Positions 31,432-43,385 of a DNA stretch of 64,000 bases are shown one piece after another. The notes below the pieces were generated by a model, which saw nothing but the letters and a program-made list of their open reading frames with translations, made no database searches and was not told the origin of the DNA. This DNA comes from Plantago ovata (taxonomy: Eukaryota > Streptophyta > Magnoliopsida > Lamiales > Plantaginaceae): the NCBI GenBank assembly GCA_028274465.1, contig CM051456.1, positions 51,559,360 to 51,623,359 of the forward strand. The letters run 5' to 3'. The translations under genes and the position numbers were made by a program. The first letter of the stretch is position 1, and each line of letters opens with the position of its first letter.

Positions 31432-32602
31432 ATGGGGAAAACAAGCAAGCGGAAAGCACAGGCCAAGGGCACATCTTCCCAGCCCCCCTCTGAAAAGGCG
31501 GCACTCACCCCTGCTCAAAAGAAAGCAGCAACCTTTCGAGCAGTAGAGGAGGCGTGTGTAGCTCGAGGTGTTGGTGTTGAAGAACTTGCGAGGCTCAAAG
31601 CAAGGGAAGAATTACGTACATCAGTTGCCAAGAAGAAATTTATTCTGGAAAAGGGCATCACCCTTTCTGATGAGAGATTCCCTTTTATTGCTGAAGTGAA
31701 ACGATCTCGAGGTTGGATTAAATTGTTTGAGTTACCTTCTCCGTCTGATGATACTTTGGTGCGAGAATTCTACCACAATGTGCCAGGACTCAAAACCTCC
31801 GGTGTTGTCTCGGTTCATGGTCAGAAAGTACCTCTTTCGGCAGCCATTATCAACATACACTATGGTTATTACGATGTCTTCTAGGGATGAGTTTACGGAG
31901 TTGTTGGAGACATGTGTGGTTCCCTCCACTTTGTTGAGTTGCATTGCTCCACCAGGAGCCTCTTTTTCTACAGAGGGGACACAGACAATTCTGCATAAGA
32001 ATCTAAATGATGAAGCAACACTATGGCACAATATTGTGTTGGCCAGATTCATGCCTAGCAGCAATCTTTCGGACTGTACCAGGTCTGAGTCACTCCTCAT
32101 TTATGCCATCATGCAGGGAGTCACTATTGATGTAGGAGCGGTCATCTTGAAGGCTATTGTAGAATCAACCAACTCGACGACAAAGGACTTAGTTTTTCCA
32201 TCTTTGATCACCGATTTATGTGCTAGAGCTGGCATTCCCTTAGTTGACGCAGCACTTCGCAGCCCTCCAAAGTCGATGTTGGATCGTTTCTATTTTCATT
32301 TGGCTCGTGGGCACACTCTTGCCCCACAGGTTCCACCTCGGTTGGCATTGTTAGCCCCTATGGCAGTATGTCCAGCACCTTTTGATCTTGTATCATCATC
32401 CACAACACCATCCTCATCTGATCATGAGCCACAATGGATTCAGGAGTACATGCTAGTTGCTGAGGCGAGGCATAGAGCTATTGATGCTAGATTTCGATAT
32501 CAAGACCGTGTTTTACAGCTTCTGACCAACCAGCAAGGCATTGATCTTCCGCCTCCACCTCCATCATTCTTTGAGGATTCATCTGATTCTCCTGCCACTT
32601 GA
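31432..32602 (+). pseudogene. Athila extra ORF ('putative plant transposon protein' type)
   Basis: ATG at 31432 (MGKTSKRKAQAKG). There is a basic N-terminus, then DERFPFIAEVKRSRGWIKLF, LVREFYHNVPG and SVHGQKVPLSAAIINIHYGYYD, followed after a frameshift near 31870 by RDEFTELLETCVVPSTLL, DEATLWHNIVLARFMPSSN, ESLLIYAIMQGVTIDVGAVI and FPSLITDLCARAGIP. It ends in a proline-rich tail at 32602. This pattern is that of the ORF placed behind pol in Athila elements (Pfam-type 'putative plant transposon protein'), sometimes called env-like. I see no signal peptide or membrane segment. Function is unknown. Confidence 0.82.
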
Positions 32603-33214
32603 TTCATCTCCAGGCCAGTACTGTTTTCATCTCTGTTTTCTCTTAAACTTTCATTGTGCTAGGGACTAGCTCATTCTTAAGTTTGGGGGAGGGTAAATAG
32701 AGATGATTTATGTATGTGTTTTTTTTTGTTTTTTTTTTTTTTTTTTTTTCAGTATTAGCTTTATTACAGTACTCATAAGTCCATGTTGTTTAGTTCTAGT
32801 AGTGTGATTTTATTATCGTATTGTATGCATATCATGTGTCATTTAGTCGAAGTCTTTTTGCCAAGTTTTAGAAATTTGTATTAAGTTAATTCGATGTTGG
32901 TGAACTTTTTCCATGCAATATGTGATTGGTTGTTGTTTGAAATTCGCAAGGAAACACGCTATTGGTATGTTACATCCACTTGCACATTCAATTGGTTAAG
33001 TTTAGTATTCTAAGAACACATCATTGCACATGGGTGTGCTATTATCTAGTTGCGGTTCACGAAAGGCCTATGGATAACTGTTTTTAGCATGAATATGATA
33101 AGGCATCATGGCATTTACCTTATTTGCAAACTACTTGATTTCTATAAAGGAGCATTTAAGGAATTGTCATTGTTATGTAATGTGATGTTATAGTTGCTGC
33201 TGATTTTGCTTAAA

Positions 33215-33246
<32 letters not shown>
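32603..33246 (+). other. Athila 3' untranslated region ending in poly(A)
   Basis: AT-rich, no ORF. A purine tract AAGTTTGGGGGAGGG lies near 32676-32690 after CTAGGGACTAGC. A similar CTAGGGACTAGC block precedes a G/A-rich tract in gag-only element C near 35536. GGTTCACGAAAGGCC near 33054 also has a match at 35904. T runs are at 32719-32749 and a run of about 32 A at 33215-33246, where LTR sequence of another element starts. Confidence 0.6.
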
Positions 33247-33249
<3 letters not shown>

Positions 33250-33753
33250 TAATTCTATCTTGCTTTGATTCTTGTTGATTGCAATATGAGTAGCTAAATC
33301 TATCATTGGTGATAGTATGTGATTTCTTAGCTAGGGTTCTGATTATGCAGGAGTGGCTTCGCGCGTTTAAGACTTGATTTATTGTTTTATTTCTTTGATC
33401 TATCTAAGCCATCTATCTTCGTAGTGTTGAATTGAAAGGAACACGTAGGACAATTCATGATCATAGATCTCTATACAAACTCCAAGTACTTCATGCATGA
33501 TTATTACCCGTTGCTTTGAATGACCATACTATCACTGACTTCGATCATATTGATAAGAAAAATCTGTGTTTTGCTTGATTTCTGATTTATAGTTTAAGTT
33601 AAATTTGATAAAGCTAGTTATAGTCCTTAGAGATCGACACTCGAGGTTATTTTACTTCTACACTACGTGCCTTGGTTTTCGTTGTAGTTGTGAATTGCCT
33701 TTGGCTAAAAACAAATTTATTTGATTAATTGAGTCTGAAAATCTCGTTCATCA
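33247..33753 (+). repeat. Partial 5' LTR of element C
   Basis: About 507 bp corresponding to the 3' part of the 1.25 kb LTR family. It aligns with 47600-48188 (shared ATGAGTAGCTAAAT, GAGATCGACACTCGAGG and GTTTTCGTTGTAGTTGTG) and ends GTTCATCA. The upstream part, including the TATA box, is missing; the left edge is a poly(A) run. Confidence 0.8.
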
Positions 33754-33756
33754 AAT

Positions 33757-33774
33757 TGGCGCCGTTGCCGAGGA
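33757..33774 (+). other. tRNA-Asp primer binding site, element C
   Basis: TGGCGCCGTTGCCGAGGA, three bases after the LTR end. It is nearly the exact complement of the plant tRNA-Asp 3' end, the primer used by Athila-type elements. Confidence 0.88.
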
Positions 33775-33970
33775 CTATACTCCTTTTTCTCTTTAGCTTA
33801 TTTATATTTTCATCATTCAATTCCCAGAATAAAGCTCTTGGATTGTCTCTCAGAAACTTCACTTTCTTACCATATTTCTTTCCTCCTATCTTTAGCTAAA
33901 TTCCAAAGTCTAGTCGATTCTAACAGAACTAATTTTGGTTTTGAGTTACTCTTACTACAGATATATAGGT

Positions 33971-34912
33971 ATGATGTCCATACGAGCTCGCATGGCACCC
34001 CAATTCTCGCAGGTGAGGATAGGATCATCTGTATACCTGGAAGATGAGTTAAGGAGGTATGAGGTGACGGAGTCCGTAGTGAGGTACTTACCAAGGTACG
34101 AAGATGGAGTAGGGATGAACCCATTGAGTTTTATTCGATCCTATGAGGAGGCAATAGAAAGAATTCCAGCGGAAGGATTTACTAAGTACCAATTGTGCAG
34201 GAAATTATTTTCTTTTGCCCTTGGGTATGAGCCGAAGCGGTGGATTGCAAGGTTAGGATCAGGATCGCTGAAAACTTGGGGCCAAGTAGAAGAGGAGTTC
34301 TTGGCGCGGTTCATGCCTTATCATGAGACAATTGCCTTACGTGATAGGATCAAATACTTCAAGCAAGGAGAGTATGAGCAGTTTTGTGACACCTACGAAC
34401 GTTTCAAAATATATAAACTTGAGTGCCCCCATCACCGTTTCGAAGATGGGGAGTTGGTTTGGTACTTCGTTGGTGGACTACGTGATGAGGAACGACTTAG
34501 AGTGGATAGGTTGAGCAGCGGTCTGGAAGAATGTACGGTTGAAGAGGCAGAAGAAGTCTTCCGTAAGTACGCCAGAGGATCAGCACAATCTGATGAGGTC
34601 ATACCAATTCACATCACCGGAGAGGAACTAGATCGAGGTGAAGCAGGAAGCTCATCCGAGGAGTATACTGAAGACAAAGATATAAGTGAGGAAGATGAAA
34701 TTGCACATACATGGAAAGTTGAAGATGACCTTCGTAGAGCACACGTTTCTAAAGGGGTCGAAGTAACTGAGCAACTTATGGAGAGATTCAGCTTGTTAGA
34801 GTGTGCAGAAGTAGAAGACATTAGGAAACTTGAAAAGAAGGAAAGATTAGATGGTGACGCCCCCCTGGAGGTGGGGGGGCGGTTCGCCCGGCATGGGGGG
34901 CGCCCCCCATGA
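33971..34912 (+). CDS. gag: Gag of element C
   Basis: About 313 residues from the ATG at 33971 (MMSIRARMAPQFS); the frame is open from 33935. It has a retrotransposon Gag domain of Athila/Tat type: LCRKLFSFALGYEPKRWIAR, WGQVEEEFLARFMPYHE, DTYERFKIYKLECPHHRFE and VWYFVGGLRDEERL. An acidic region follows. No zinc knuckle is visible. It ends in a GC-rich insertion-like block (DAPLEVGGRFARHGGRPP) where the stop TGA overlaps the ATG of the next frame. Confidence 0.8.
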   Translation: MMSIRARMAPQFSQVRIGSSVYLEDELRRYEVTESVVRYLPRYEDGVGMNPLSFIRSYEEAIERIPAEGFTKYQLCRKLFSFALGYEPKRWIARLGSGSLKTWGQVEEEFLARFMPYHETIALRDRIKYFKQGEYEQFCDTYERFKIYKLECPHHRFEDGELVWYFVGGLRDEERLRVDRLSSGLEECTVEEAEEVFRKYARGSAQSDEVIPIHITGEELDRGEAGSSSEEYTEDKDISEEDEIAHTWKVEDDLRRAHVSKGVEVTEQLMERFSLLECAEVEDIRKLEKKERLDGDAPLEVGGRFARHGGRPP

Positions 34913-34943
34913 CCAGTGAGTTGGGGGATCCCAACTCCCCTGT
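34858..34943 (+). repeat. GC-rich near-palindromic block at the end of gag of element C
   Basis: Very GC-rich, in contrast to the AT-balanced flanks. It contains GGGGCGGTTCGCCC (34876-34889), GGGGGGCGCCCCCC and GAGTTGGGGGATCCCAACTC. The first string is shared with the LTR promoter of the same family and with LINE ORF1 at 57283. The block coincides with a change of reading frame. Confidence 0.7.
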
Positions 34944-35427
34944 TTTGACACCTGAAGATGTTTGCATCAATCCCAAGCCACTTCCTACCGTTACTACTGA
35001 GGGTCTTGAGCACGAAGAAGTGAATCTACTCCTCCGAGGAGCGAGCAAGGAACAAGAAGTTGGTCAAAGCTCGATAGAGTCTCAAGTGCAAGACGATACA
35101 TCTCAAACACCTAAAGGAGACGTAGTCAATGCTGAGGAAGAGGGGGACATAGGTGATATTACAGAGGTACTTCATAAGTCCTCTAACCCATATGCGCCCT
35201 CGAAACCTCATATACCAATCCATGGTAGGATCAAGCTGGACAAGCAGGATACACAGGAGTCACCACTAAACAAGCATCTCGCTGAAGTCGAAGTTAATGT
35301 TCCCCTTTTGATAAAGTCTTTAGCGGATATTCCTGCAAAGCAAACCCGTCCATTCACCATGGTGAGATCAATGAAGCTTCCTAGGTCTCTTTGCTACATC
35401 GCACCAAGAGAATGGCGTCCACCGTGA
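34909..35427 (+). CDS. Second ORF of element C, C-terminal part of gag region
   Basis: 172 codons overlapping the gag stop by four bases (ATGA). It reads EDVCINPKPLPTVTTEGLEHEE and KSLADIPAKQTRPFTM and ends CYIAPREWRPP. It is probably the continuation of gag, displaced by the GC-rich block. No zinc knuckle or protease triplet is seen, and no family is recognised beyond its position. Confidence 0.55.
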   Translation: MTSELGDPNSPVLTPEDVCINPKPLPTVTTEGLEHEEVNLLLRGASKEQEVGQSSIESQVQDDTSQTPKGDVVNAEEEGDIGDITEVLHKSSNPYAPSKPHIPIHGRIKLDKQDTQESPLNKHLAEVEVNVPLLIKSLADIPAKQTRPFTMVRSMKLPRSLCYIAPREWRPP

Positions 35428-36897
35428 GGAGGTACTCTTGAATCGCAAGTCCATTCTTGTATACTCAGCCGACCGAGGCCAAACCATTTGGTAACATCTA
35501 GTATCACTTTTTATTTCCTCATTCTCTTTTTCTAGGGACTAGCTTGAGTTTCATGAGGGAGATGGGATGTGAACCATGATGTTATTATTGTTTGGCTTTT
35601 TGCATGTTGAGTATGGTATCTTGTATTTTGTTTGCATTTGCATTTGCACGTTTATCGCTTTCTTAGTATTTAGTTGCATACACTACATTCATCCTAGCAT
35701 AGTTTTGCATGTTTTTATGTGGAGTTTATTGTCAAATTTTTTGAATTTTTTTATTGGGTAGATTAACTAGTTATGACCTTTGACCATGCGTTTCATCTCT
35801 ATGAATTTGTTTGAGGTTTTTCTCGCTTGGCTTGTCACATTTATATATGCACTTAGTTAAGCTTGGTAGTCTCAACATCACTTAGTGGTGTTTTCTCTAC
35901 TGCGGTTCACGAAGGCCTTTATAATAAGATGATGCATGTTACAGTCTTGTGGTTGTTCTCCCGTGTAATTATGTACCTAAGAGGCAACAAGTCTTCACCT
36001 TGCTTTGATATTGCTAAATGCCTAGGAAGGACTTGTTTTTCGATTTTGAGTGTTGTGAGTTTGTCTTCCTTTTTCGTAAAGTTTGTGCTCCAACCTATTC
36101 TTTCGAATAGGTTGGGCAGGTCGTTTGTGAGTCATTGTAATCTCTTTTTCGTTGTGCTACTGCTGGCTATATACAAAAATAAAAAAAGGAAAAAATCGAA
36201 AAAAAAGAAAAAAATTCCAGGAAAAAGAAAAAATCTGGAAAAGAAAAAAAATGAAAAAAAGAGACCCCAAAAAAGCAAAGAAGGGTCCAAAGAAAGCCAA
36301 AAAGCAGTTTAGCAAAGTGTTTGTCTTGTTTTTCAATTCATGTCATATTCGTAATTGAGTTGTAAAGTTTGTCTTTTGTTTGTTTGAGTGTCATCTGTTC
36401 TAGACCACCCTCGTCCTGCCATTCATGAAGTGGTGATAGTTTATGACTTTGCTTGAGAGATGGGTAGAATAGGGGAGTGAGAACTTTTAGGGAACCCTCC
36501 TTCGTTTGATGAGAGTCAATATTGGTTCGACCTCTTTGAGGGAAAGTCTTAACTTGGTGAACAGCAGTAAGTCCTCAGTTTCATAGGCACGGGACAACCA
36601 TTTGTATTATAACATGTTTCATTACGTCGTCACTGACTAGGTCCAGGTAGAGAATGTTACGAGAGACTATCTTGTTTAACATAGTGCATATGTGAATGTG
36701 TATGAGTCAATCGAGGCATTCTTCAACCAATATCCATGTTATGATTTGTATGGTCATTGTTCATAAGTTTTTGATAGACTCAATAGATTAGTTCATTTCA
36801 TTTGGCATGAGACTCCACTTTGTGTGTTACATTGTTTTTTTGCATTAGAGTCTAGCTTAGTTGCTTGAGGACAAGCAAAGGTTCGGTTTGGGGAGTT
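35428..36897 (+). other. Long 3' region and polypurine tract of element C
   Basis: About 1.47 kb without pol. Blocks at 35690-36030 and 36360-36660 match the 3' region of element A in reverse orientation. An A-rich tract is at 36170-36300. The polypurine tract TTTGGGGAGTT abuts the LTR start at 36898. The lysine-rich ORFs here are low-complexity artefacts. Confidence 0.75.
36090..36115 (+). other. Conserved hairpin in the 3' region of element C
   Basis: Perfect 11-bp stem CCAACCTATTC / GAATAGGTTGG with loop TTTC, just before the A-rich tract. It is the sense-strand equivalent of 3485-3506 in element A. Confidence 0.65.
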
Positions 36898-36990
36898 TGA
36901 TGAACGTGTATTTTACACTTTCATTCGAGTCTTTTTCACCAATTTAGCTATCCTCTAGGTTAATTTAGCTTATATTTTAGTGCATTTTAT
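36898..36990 (+). repeat. Truncated 3' LTR of element C fused to copia 2 LTR
   Basis: It starts TGATGAACGTGTATTTTACAC as a normal LTR start and follows the family sequence to about GTGCATTTTAT. It then switches to the sequence found at 42669 in the copia 2 LTR. Both parents share TTTTAT at the junction (36985-36991). Confidence 0.8.
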
Positions 36991-37483
36991 ACACATATAT
37001 TCAGTCCATGCGGCTGACTTTTGATTAGTAGGGGTTTTTACGTGTTGTTGCTGCTTGTGGCTTTGAGCTCTCCTTCTTCTCTAGGGTTTTACACGGTTGT
37101 TTTCGTTCTAACTCCTTTCTTTTCTTCTTTGATCAATTCTCATTTATTATGATCTTTGAGATTTCTTATTTTGCTTGATGTAGATTTTGAATATGGATTT
37201 CCTAGCATCCATGGAGAATATATCAACGAAGAATTGAACTACGTTTGACTTGATCATGAGGGTACGTAGGCAGCTTGGAATTGTTCTGAGTTCAGTCAGA
37301 TTCTTAAGAAGATCATCAATTGTTCTTTGAAGAACACATTTATGTAATGGAAGATGGAAGCTGGATAACGAGTACGTTATTTATACGAAGCATGTTAAAT
37401 AATCATTCAATCAACGATCCTGTAGGAAAATTTTCAAATTCCGCTGCATTAACCTTAGAGATAATTTCCTACGATTCCTAACA
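36987..37483 (+). repeat. Truncated 5' LTR of copia 2 copy A
   Basis: The last ~500 bp of the LTR, ending CCTAACA, with a near-identical copy at 42669-43163. The first ~1.5 kb is missing at the fusion with element C. Confidence 0.85.
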
Positions 37484-40400
37484 GTGCTATCAGAGCTAGG
37501 CTGATTGATTGTATTATTTACATGTTATTTTATGATTATTGTGAGTTTAAGTTTTTTTGAAGATTTATAGTTAGGCGTGTGTGGTACACAAGTAGCTTGC
37601 ACAACATGAGAGTATGAAGACATTATAGAAGATACCTCTTAGAACATGTATGATGAACATTGACTTTGGTCAATCTCTATTCTAGAGTTTTACTAAATCA
37701 GTGGGAGTACAAGTTCTTATGATAGTCAATGCGTATTATCTTTAAATGTTGAAATTTGATTTCTCTTTACAAGCTCTCATATTATTTGGAATAAATAAGT
37801 CAATTGAGGATGTTGAAATTCTGAGAGAATATTGCTTAACATTTCTTCAATTAATTTGTTATTAAGTCACTTCATGATTTGTATTAATTTCATAGTGAAT
37901 ATTAAATACAATAGAAGTGAGATTGACTAAAGCTGCTTACTACTCATAGTGTTTTGCAAGAACATCATCCATGGGTAATGGTGCTCATAGTGAGCAGTTC
38001 TATTAAACCAATCCGCAAGGAATGGAAAGTAGAATAAATATACTAAGAGCTGCTCTAAGTATATTTCCATTTATCTTAAAGATGACATTGGAATAAAGAG
38101 TAAATGCCTAACGAATAATACACTATATTGCAATTATAGTAATTCAATGAGAGTATGGGTAGCAAAGTTTGAGTCCTTGAACTTAAAGCAATTATTGCTT
38201 AAAGATTCAAGTGCATTATTGCTTATTGAAAATTGGTTATGTTTATGAAGTAATTTTAATATTGGATACTAACTACAAATGAAATTATTCTATTGATTTC
38301 ATATGTTAATAAGAACATTGTTTCTGTACTTGTAAAGACGATAGTGGATTTACCTACTATTTAGTCACACTAATAGTATAGAGGTAGACGTCTTCAAGAA
38401 CATGAATAAATATTCTTAACCATAACACATGACTTTCTCAATACACGATAAGAAGACCAACATAACAAACCAATTTCCCAAAATTATGTTATTTGTCAAC
38501 TTGGTTGAACTTATGAGATAAGAATGACATGTGTTAAGTAAATTAGACTACTTGATACCATTTGTTTTGAAACATATGGATTGTAACCTTATCTTATAAT
38601 TAATTGGTATTCACTATATCGTTTTGGAAAAGGATGAATACCAAATAACAATTTAAGAAGACACACATTGCAAGGCATGTGCGAGCATTCAAATTGGAAA
38701 TTGTGCTAATTCACCATGTGTTTTATATCTCCCTTGATCTAAACACTTGCACTTATGAAGATGCGAGTTCACTGCCCTTGAGAAGTACAAGGTCACAATG
38801 CTGAATAGAATGAACATGTTATATGAAGTGTTTTATTCTTTGATTGGGTCAATAGAATAATACTTAAAACATGGTTATGAATTATTATGAGAGGTCATGG
38901 GTTCTAATAGGGTGGAATTAATTATACCTTATTAGACATGCTTAAACCCATGATGGGTTCCATTGAAATGGAAATGCTATGTTCGACATAGATTAACCCA
39001 TACACTTTGTTACACGTGCAATTGAAGCTCAATATGTATCCTAATTATATCCTTACTAAATCAGTCTTAGAGACACATAATAGTTATGTTGTAAGATTTT
39101 TTATTACATAGCTGAATATGGGGTTGTCTCATATATGTATTGAAGTTCTTCATGATTATTAGGATTTTAGAATGTGTTAATTTGTGAAACTTTATCTCTA
39201 TCTTTATAAGAGACAAATTGGATTTTGTTTCTTGACACATACTATTCTTTTAAGACTTGGAGTTTACAAGGAATGAATTAGATTGAAGTACAATGTTTGA
39301 AATGGTTTCAAAACCACAAATTAACTAATGAGGCTGATAACTTGTCATTTAACCATGACAAAGATTCAGAGGAAGAGTTGACAGTGCTTGAAGTTAGTGG
39401 GATTAAGTTACTTGGTAATGCCCATAAGCTAATGAAAGCATTTTGAGAGTAATCTTTTTAAGAATAAGATATTCTCATAAGTTAATATACTGCAACTTAG
39501 AAGTTGCACACTCTTCTTTGTAAGGTTAGCATTTGAGGACTACCTTGATCACTATAACTTATTGGGTGTCCCAATATTAGAGTGCCTCATAACATTCAGG
39601 ATAATTAAACGAATTAGAACGCAAATGAACAAACTCCTAGGTTATGTAAATTATCGTGACAAATTGAATTGTATGCAATCCTTTAGAAGGATCACGATTA
39701 TTTTATGTCATCGCAAGGATGAATTTATAACCTATAGCTAACAAAATGATATTTGATATCGATTTTGAGAGGTGGCTTAAAGCCATAGGATCTTAAGAGA
39801 TGGACTAGAGATTACTTAAGTTTAGAACTTAAGTAAATTGATATTTTATTATTACATAGTAGTAGTTTCTTTCAGGAAAGTATTATATCAACAACGGAGT
39901 CTATGCCTACAAAGTGTAGGACAATAAAAATTATATAGTTGAGTCTGAAAGACATACTATATATTATCTATTGATTGGATTATAGACCAGTCCTGTAAGA
40001 TTTTACTTGCATGAGCATCTAATAATTTCATGATTTATTCGATTACAAGCCTATACCACTTTCTGAGGAGAAACATTATTGTAAAGTGTGTTTGACATAG
40101 TTATAGACCTTAGTATCGAATTCAAATCATGAATGAATATGCAAATCAAATGAGGCCATTGTGGACTTATGCAAGCCTCTAGGAGTTTATCATTTACATT
40201 TGAAATAAGTAAATTAGTTTAACTTATTTCAAAACTAGATGAATGTTTTGTACATCTTTAGAAGTGTTTGTGAGAAGCTCTTATCTATATGATTGAAAAT
40301 GTTTGACACCAACAGCATATGAAATAGTTTCCACATTAACAGTCAAATATTGGTCTTTCAAGACTTTCATTGTGAAAGGGGGCTTGAATGAAAGTTTCTA

Positions 40401-41168
40401 GGATATTCTCATATTGAAACCTTGTTGGAATAGGTTCGAGAGAATATTCAAATTCTTCATGATATTCACTATTTTGAATAAATAATGTGTTGATAAACAA
40501 TAATAGAATTCTAGGATAATCTATTATTATTATCACATGGTTATACTGTCAATATTAGATTGTTTTATTGAAGTATAAACTCCGTACATATACACGATGT
40601 TGTATAGTGCAACCATCGCCTAAAATGTACAAATGTGATACATCAAACAGTCAAGGTGACTTAGAATTATCAACGGATTTCAGGACAGTGGGAGCTTAGC
40701 TTAGATATATACTGGATATATGAGTAGTAAGCTTCATTATAAATGTGATGATTGGACTTATTGCAATTATAATTTTTTATTCATCTTAGTAATAATATCA
40801 TACTAGATTAGATCTAATGATGTATAGATTCAACAACCTATGTCTTGTATGATTATGCTAGAAGGTTCTTAGAAGAACAAGGGGTAGTTCCAAGTGTTAG
40901 TATTCGAATTTTGAAATTGAGATTATACTAATGCGACTGCACATGCAAAGGAACCAAGATCTTATGATACCAGCATGGATCTACTGAGACACTATCATTG
41001 GTTTGGAAGCCACTGATAGATTGCAACATAAACAAATAAAGTAATTTCTCCGTGAGGACACTACGCTGATTCTTTCACAAAACCTTGTCTTTGGAGAGAC
41101 AAGTTAGCCATTCCAGGAATCTAAATGTTGGACACACATGAGTGATTGACTCTAGGCCAAGTGGAGAT
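37484..41168 (+). pseudogene. Internal region of copia 2 copy A, decayed
   Basis: It begins with the primer site TGCTATCAGAGC (37485-37496), one change from the tRNA-iMet site TGGTATCAGAGC. The only protein trace I can support is the C-terminus of copia RNase H around 40935-41150. The rest is AT-rich with stops in every frame. It aligns closely with 53076-55897. It ends at the polypurine-like AAGTGGAGAT. Confidence 0.7.
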
Positions 41169-43163
41169 TGAAAGTATATATGTCCTAGAGACAACCAACA
41201 TTCAGGACGATATGTACTTTACCGCATTTAGCTTATTGGTATTTATTTATGTTACATTTATTTAAGCATACATAAATACAATTGGCATTACATTTACCGA
41301 ATGTATTATTTGGTTGTTTAAATTATTCTGTAAGATGTTCCCAAGGACTAAAGATAATCACCAAGATAGTGGGAGCTTGCGTGTCAGAACTTAAGTCCTA
41401 AAATTAGCCACCAATTGATGGTCATTGAGATATGGGATATCAATGATGCGATAGAGACTAGCATGTGTTGCATCAGATCCTTCGAGGATGTAGTAGTTCT
41501 CACTGCTGCGAATAGTTTGGTTATTCATGATGGACACATGGACACTTTGGAGAGTGTTGGCATACCCAGCCGAGAAACCATTTGGTAAATTTTATTTAAG
41601 TGACTATGGGAGTATCGGATTGTAGGGTGATGTAATAGTCCTCAAACTTGAGGTCAATACTACATCATATGTGGAATAATATACTTTGACCATGCGCAAC
41701 GCTTGCACTCTTAAAGTAGGGTAGATACGGCATGTGTTGGGTATATTAAGAAGCATATGGTGTGAGTGATTGGACCAAGATCAGGATTCATTCCTCCGAA
41801 TAGATTCAAGGAGAGAATACTCTACATCTCATATTTAGTGCGATCATTAGTCAGTGGCCACTACAAAGATATATGTCAAAATGGTGTTTGGAAATAATCA
41901 TCTAGATCGACTAACAAGATTGAGAGACAATGGATGAGTTATTGGAATAGACACTAATCCATATTCTAGACTCGTTCGAGTATTCGAGAATGAAAGGACC
42001 GTATCATCAAAGTACTCTACATCACAGGCAGTTTGTATCTCCTCAACAAACGTTCCTTACATATTAGTATTGTGTAGTGACGATTGTCTAGGAACATTCA
42101 CTGAGACATTGATTTGATCATTGCCTAATATGTGAGGGCCTATGGGTCATATACAACTAGGTGATAATTCTCCCGATTAAGCATTAGGGTAAATTAAATG
42201 TCAATTGGAGTGATAAGATTGATTTACTATTGTCAATGACATTTCATTTGATGGAAATCATTAATTAAGTTAAAATTGGACTTATGACTTAATTACTATA
42301 TTAAATAAAGTATCAATTGGATCGATAAATATTTAATTTAATATTGTTGAGAATTTTCTATATTTGATGGAATTAATTAATTAAGTTGAATTGAATTCAA
42401 TGTACTTAATTAATCTATACTTTTAGAAAGTAAATTAATTAAATTAGATTTAATTAATAAAAGAAGAAAAGAATAATTAGATTAAATTGGATTCAATTCA
42501 TTAAAGTTAGAATGTGCATTTGAACCAATTTAGAATGAGGTTCAAGTGTTAAAAGCCCAAAAGAAAGGGATTGATAGTAGTGGATTTCGAACCCAAGACC
42601 TCCAGCTCATTAACTAGCATACCAGCCGACTGGGCCAGGCCCATGTAAAATAGGTTACGGCGTTTTATACACATATATTCAGTCCATGCGGCTGACTTTT
42701 GATTAGTAGGGGTTTTTACGTGTTGTTGCTGCTTGTGGCTTTGAGCTCTCCTTCTTCTCTAGGGTTTTACACGGTTGTATTCGTTCTAACTTCTTTCTTT
42801 TCTTCTTTGATCAATTCTTATTTATTATGATCTTTGAGATTTATTATTTTGCTTGATGTAGATTTTGAATATGGATTTCCTAGCATCCATGGAGAATATA
42901 TAAACGAAGAATTGAACTACGTTTGACTTGATCCTGAGGGTACGTAGGCAGCTTGGAATTGTTCTGAGTTCAGTCAGATTCTTAAGAAGATCATCAATTG
43001 TTCTTTGAAGAACACATTTATGTAATGGAAGCTGGAAGCTGGATAACGGGTACGTTATTTATACGAAGCATGTTAAATAATCATTCAATCAACGATCCTG
43101 TAGGAAAATTTTCGAATTCCACCGCATTAACCTCTTAGAGGTAATTTCCTACGATTCCTAACA
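41169..43163 (+). repeat. 3' LTR of copia 2 copy A
   Basis: 1995 bp, TGAAAGTATATA...CCTAACA. It contains a tRNA-like sequence at 42582-42637 and matches copy B at 55898-56802 plus 61830-62733. Confidence 0.85.
42582..42637 (-). other. tRNA-like sequence in the copia 2 LTR, copy A
   Basis: On the minus strand, TGGCCCAGTCGG (42626-42637) fits the pol III A-box consensus exactly, and GGGTTCGAAATCC (about 42582-42595) fits the B box. Spacing is tRNA-like. It is antisense to the element. The copy at 62160-62215 keeps the B box (GGGTTCGAAACCC) but has a changed A box. Confidence 0.6.
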
Positions 43164-43370
43164 TTCCTTTCAGGGGACGCTATGGTACAGTGGACGGGTT
43201 TGGAGAATGGATCAATTAAAAGCTATAAGCAACTTAGCCAAGAATTTACCAAGAGGTTTGAAAACTCCATCAGAAGGAAAAGAGGAGTAAAATACTTGGC
43301 TGAGATAGATCAATATCCTAAAGAAGACTTGAGTGTAAGAGTTTACTCTATTACGGTGTCTCACGAATAA
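43164..43370 (+). pseudogene. Tat-like Ty3/gypsy gag fragment
   Basis: Reads GDAMVQWTGLENGSIKSYKQ, LSQEFTKRFENSIRRKRGVK, YLAEIDQYPKEDLSVRVYSI, the middle of the Gag domain of Tat/Ogre-type elements. About 65 codons remain, directly after the copia 2 LTR. No flanking parts of the element were found, so it is an orphan fragment. Confidence 0.7.
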
Positions 43371-43385
43371 TATCTAGTAGCTAAT

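Larger units (their letters stand above)
33247..36990 (+). mobile_element. Degraded gag-only LTR element C (same family type as element A)
   Basis: Plus strand. The order is partial 5' LTR, tRNA-Asp primer site, gag, second ORF, long 3' region, polypurine tract, then only the first 90 bp of the 3' LTR. LTR ends, primer site, polypurine tract and large parts of the 3' region match element A at 1449-7909. No protease with a DTG, no RT and no integrase are seen. Both LTRs are truncated, so no target duplication can be found. Confidence 0.82.
36987..43163 (+). mobile_element. Decayed Ty1/copia element, copy A (copia 2)
   Basis: Plus strand: truncated 5' LTR (36987-37483), degenerate primer site, 3.7 kb internal region without long ORFs, polypurine tract and full-length 3' LTR (41169-43163). 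The 5' LTR remnant repeats 42669-43163 almost exactly. The LTR start (TGAAAGTATATATGTCCTAG) is related to that of copia 1. Internally, near 40935-41150, a decayed copia RNase H end can be read (AHAKEPRSYDTS, then SFTKP). A second copy of the element occurs at 53076-62733. Confidence 0.82.
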
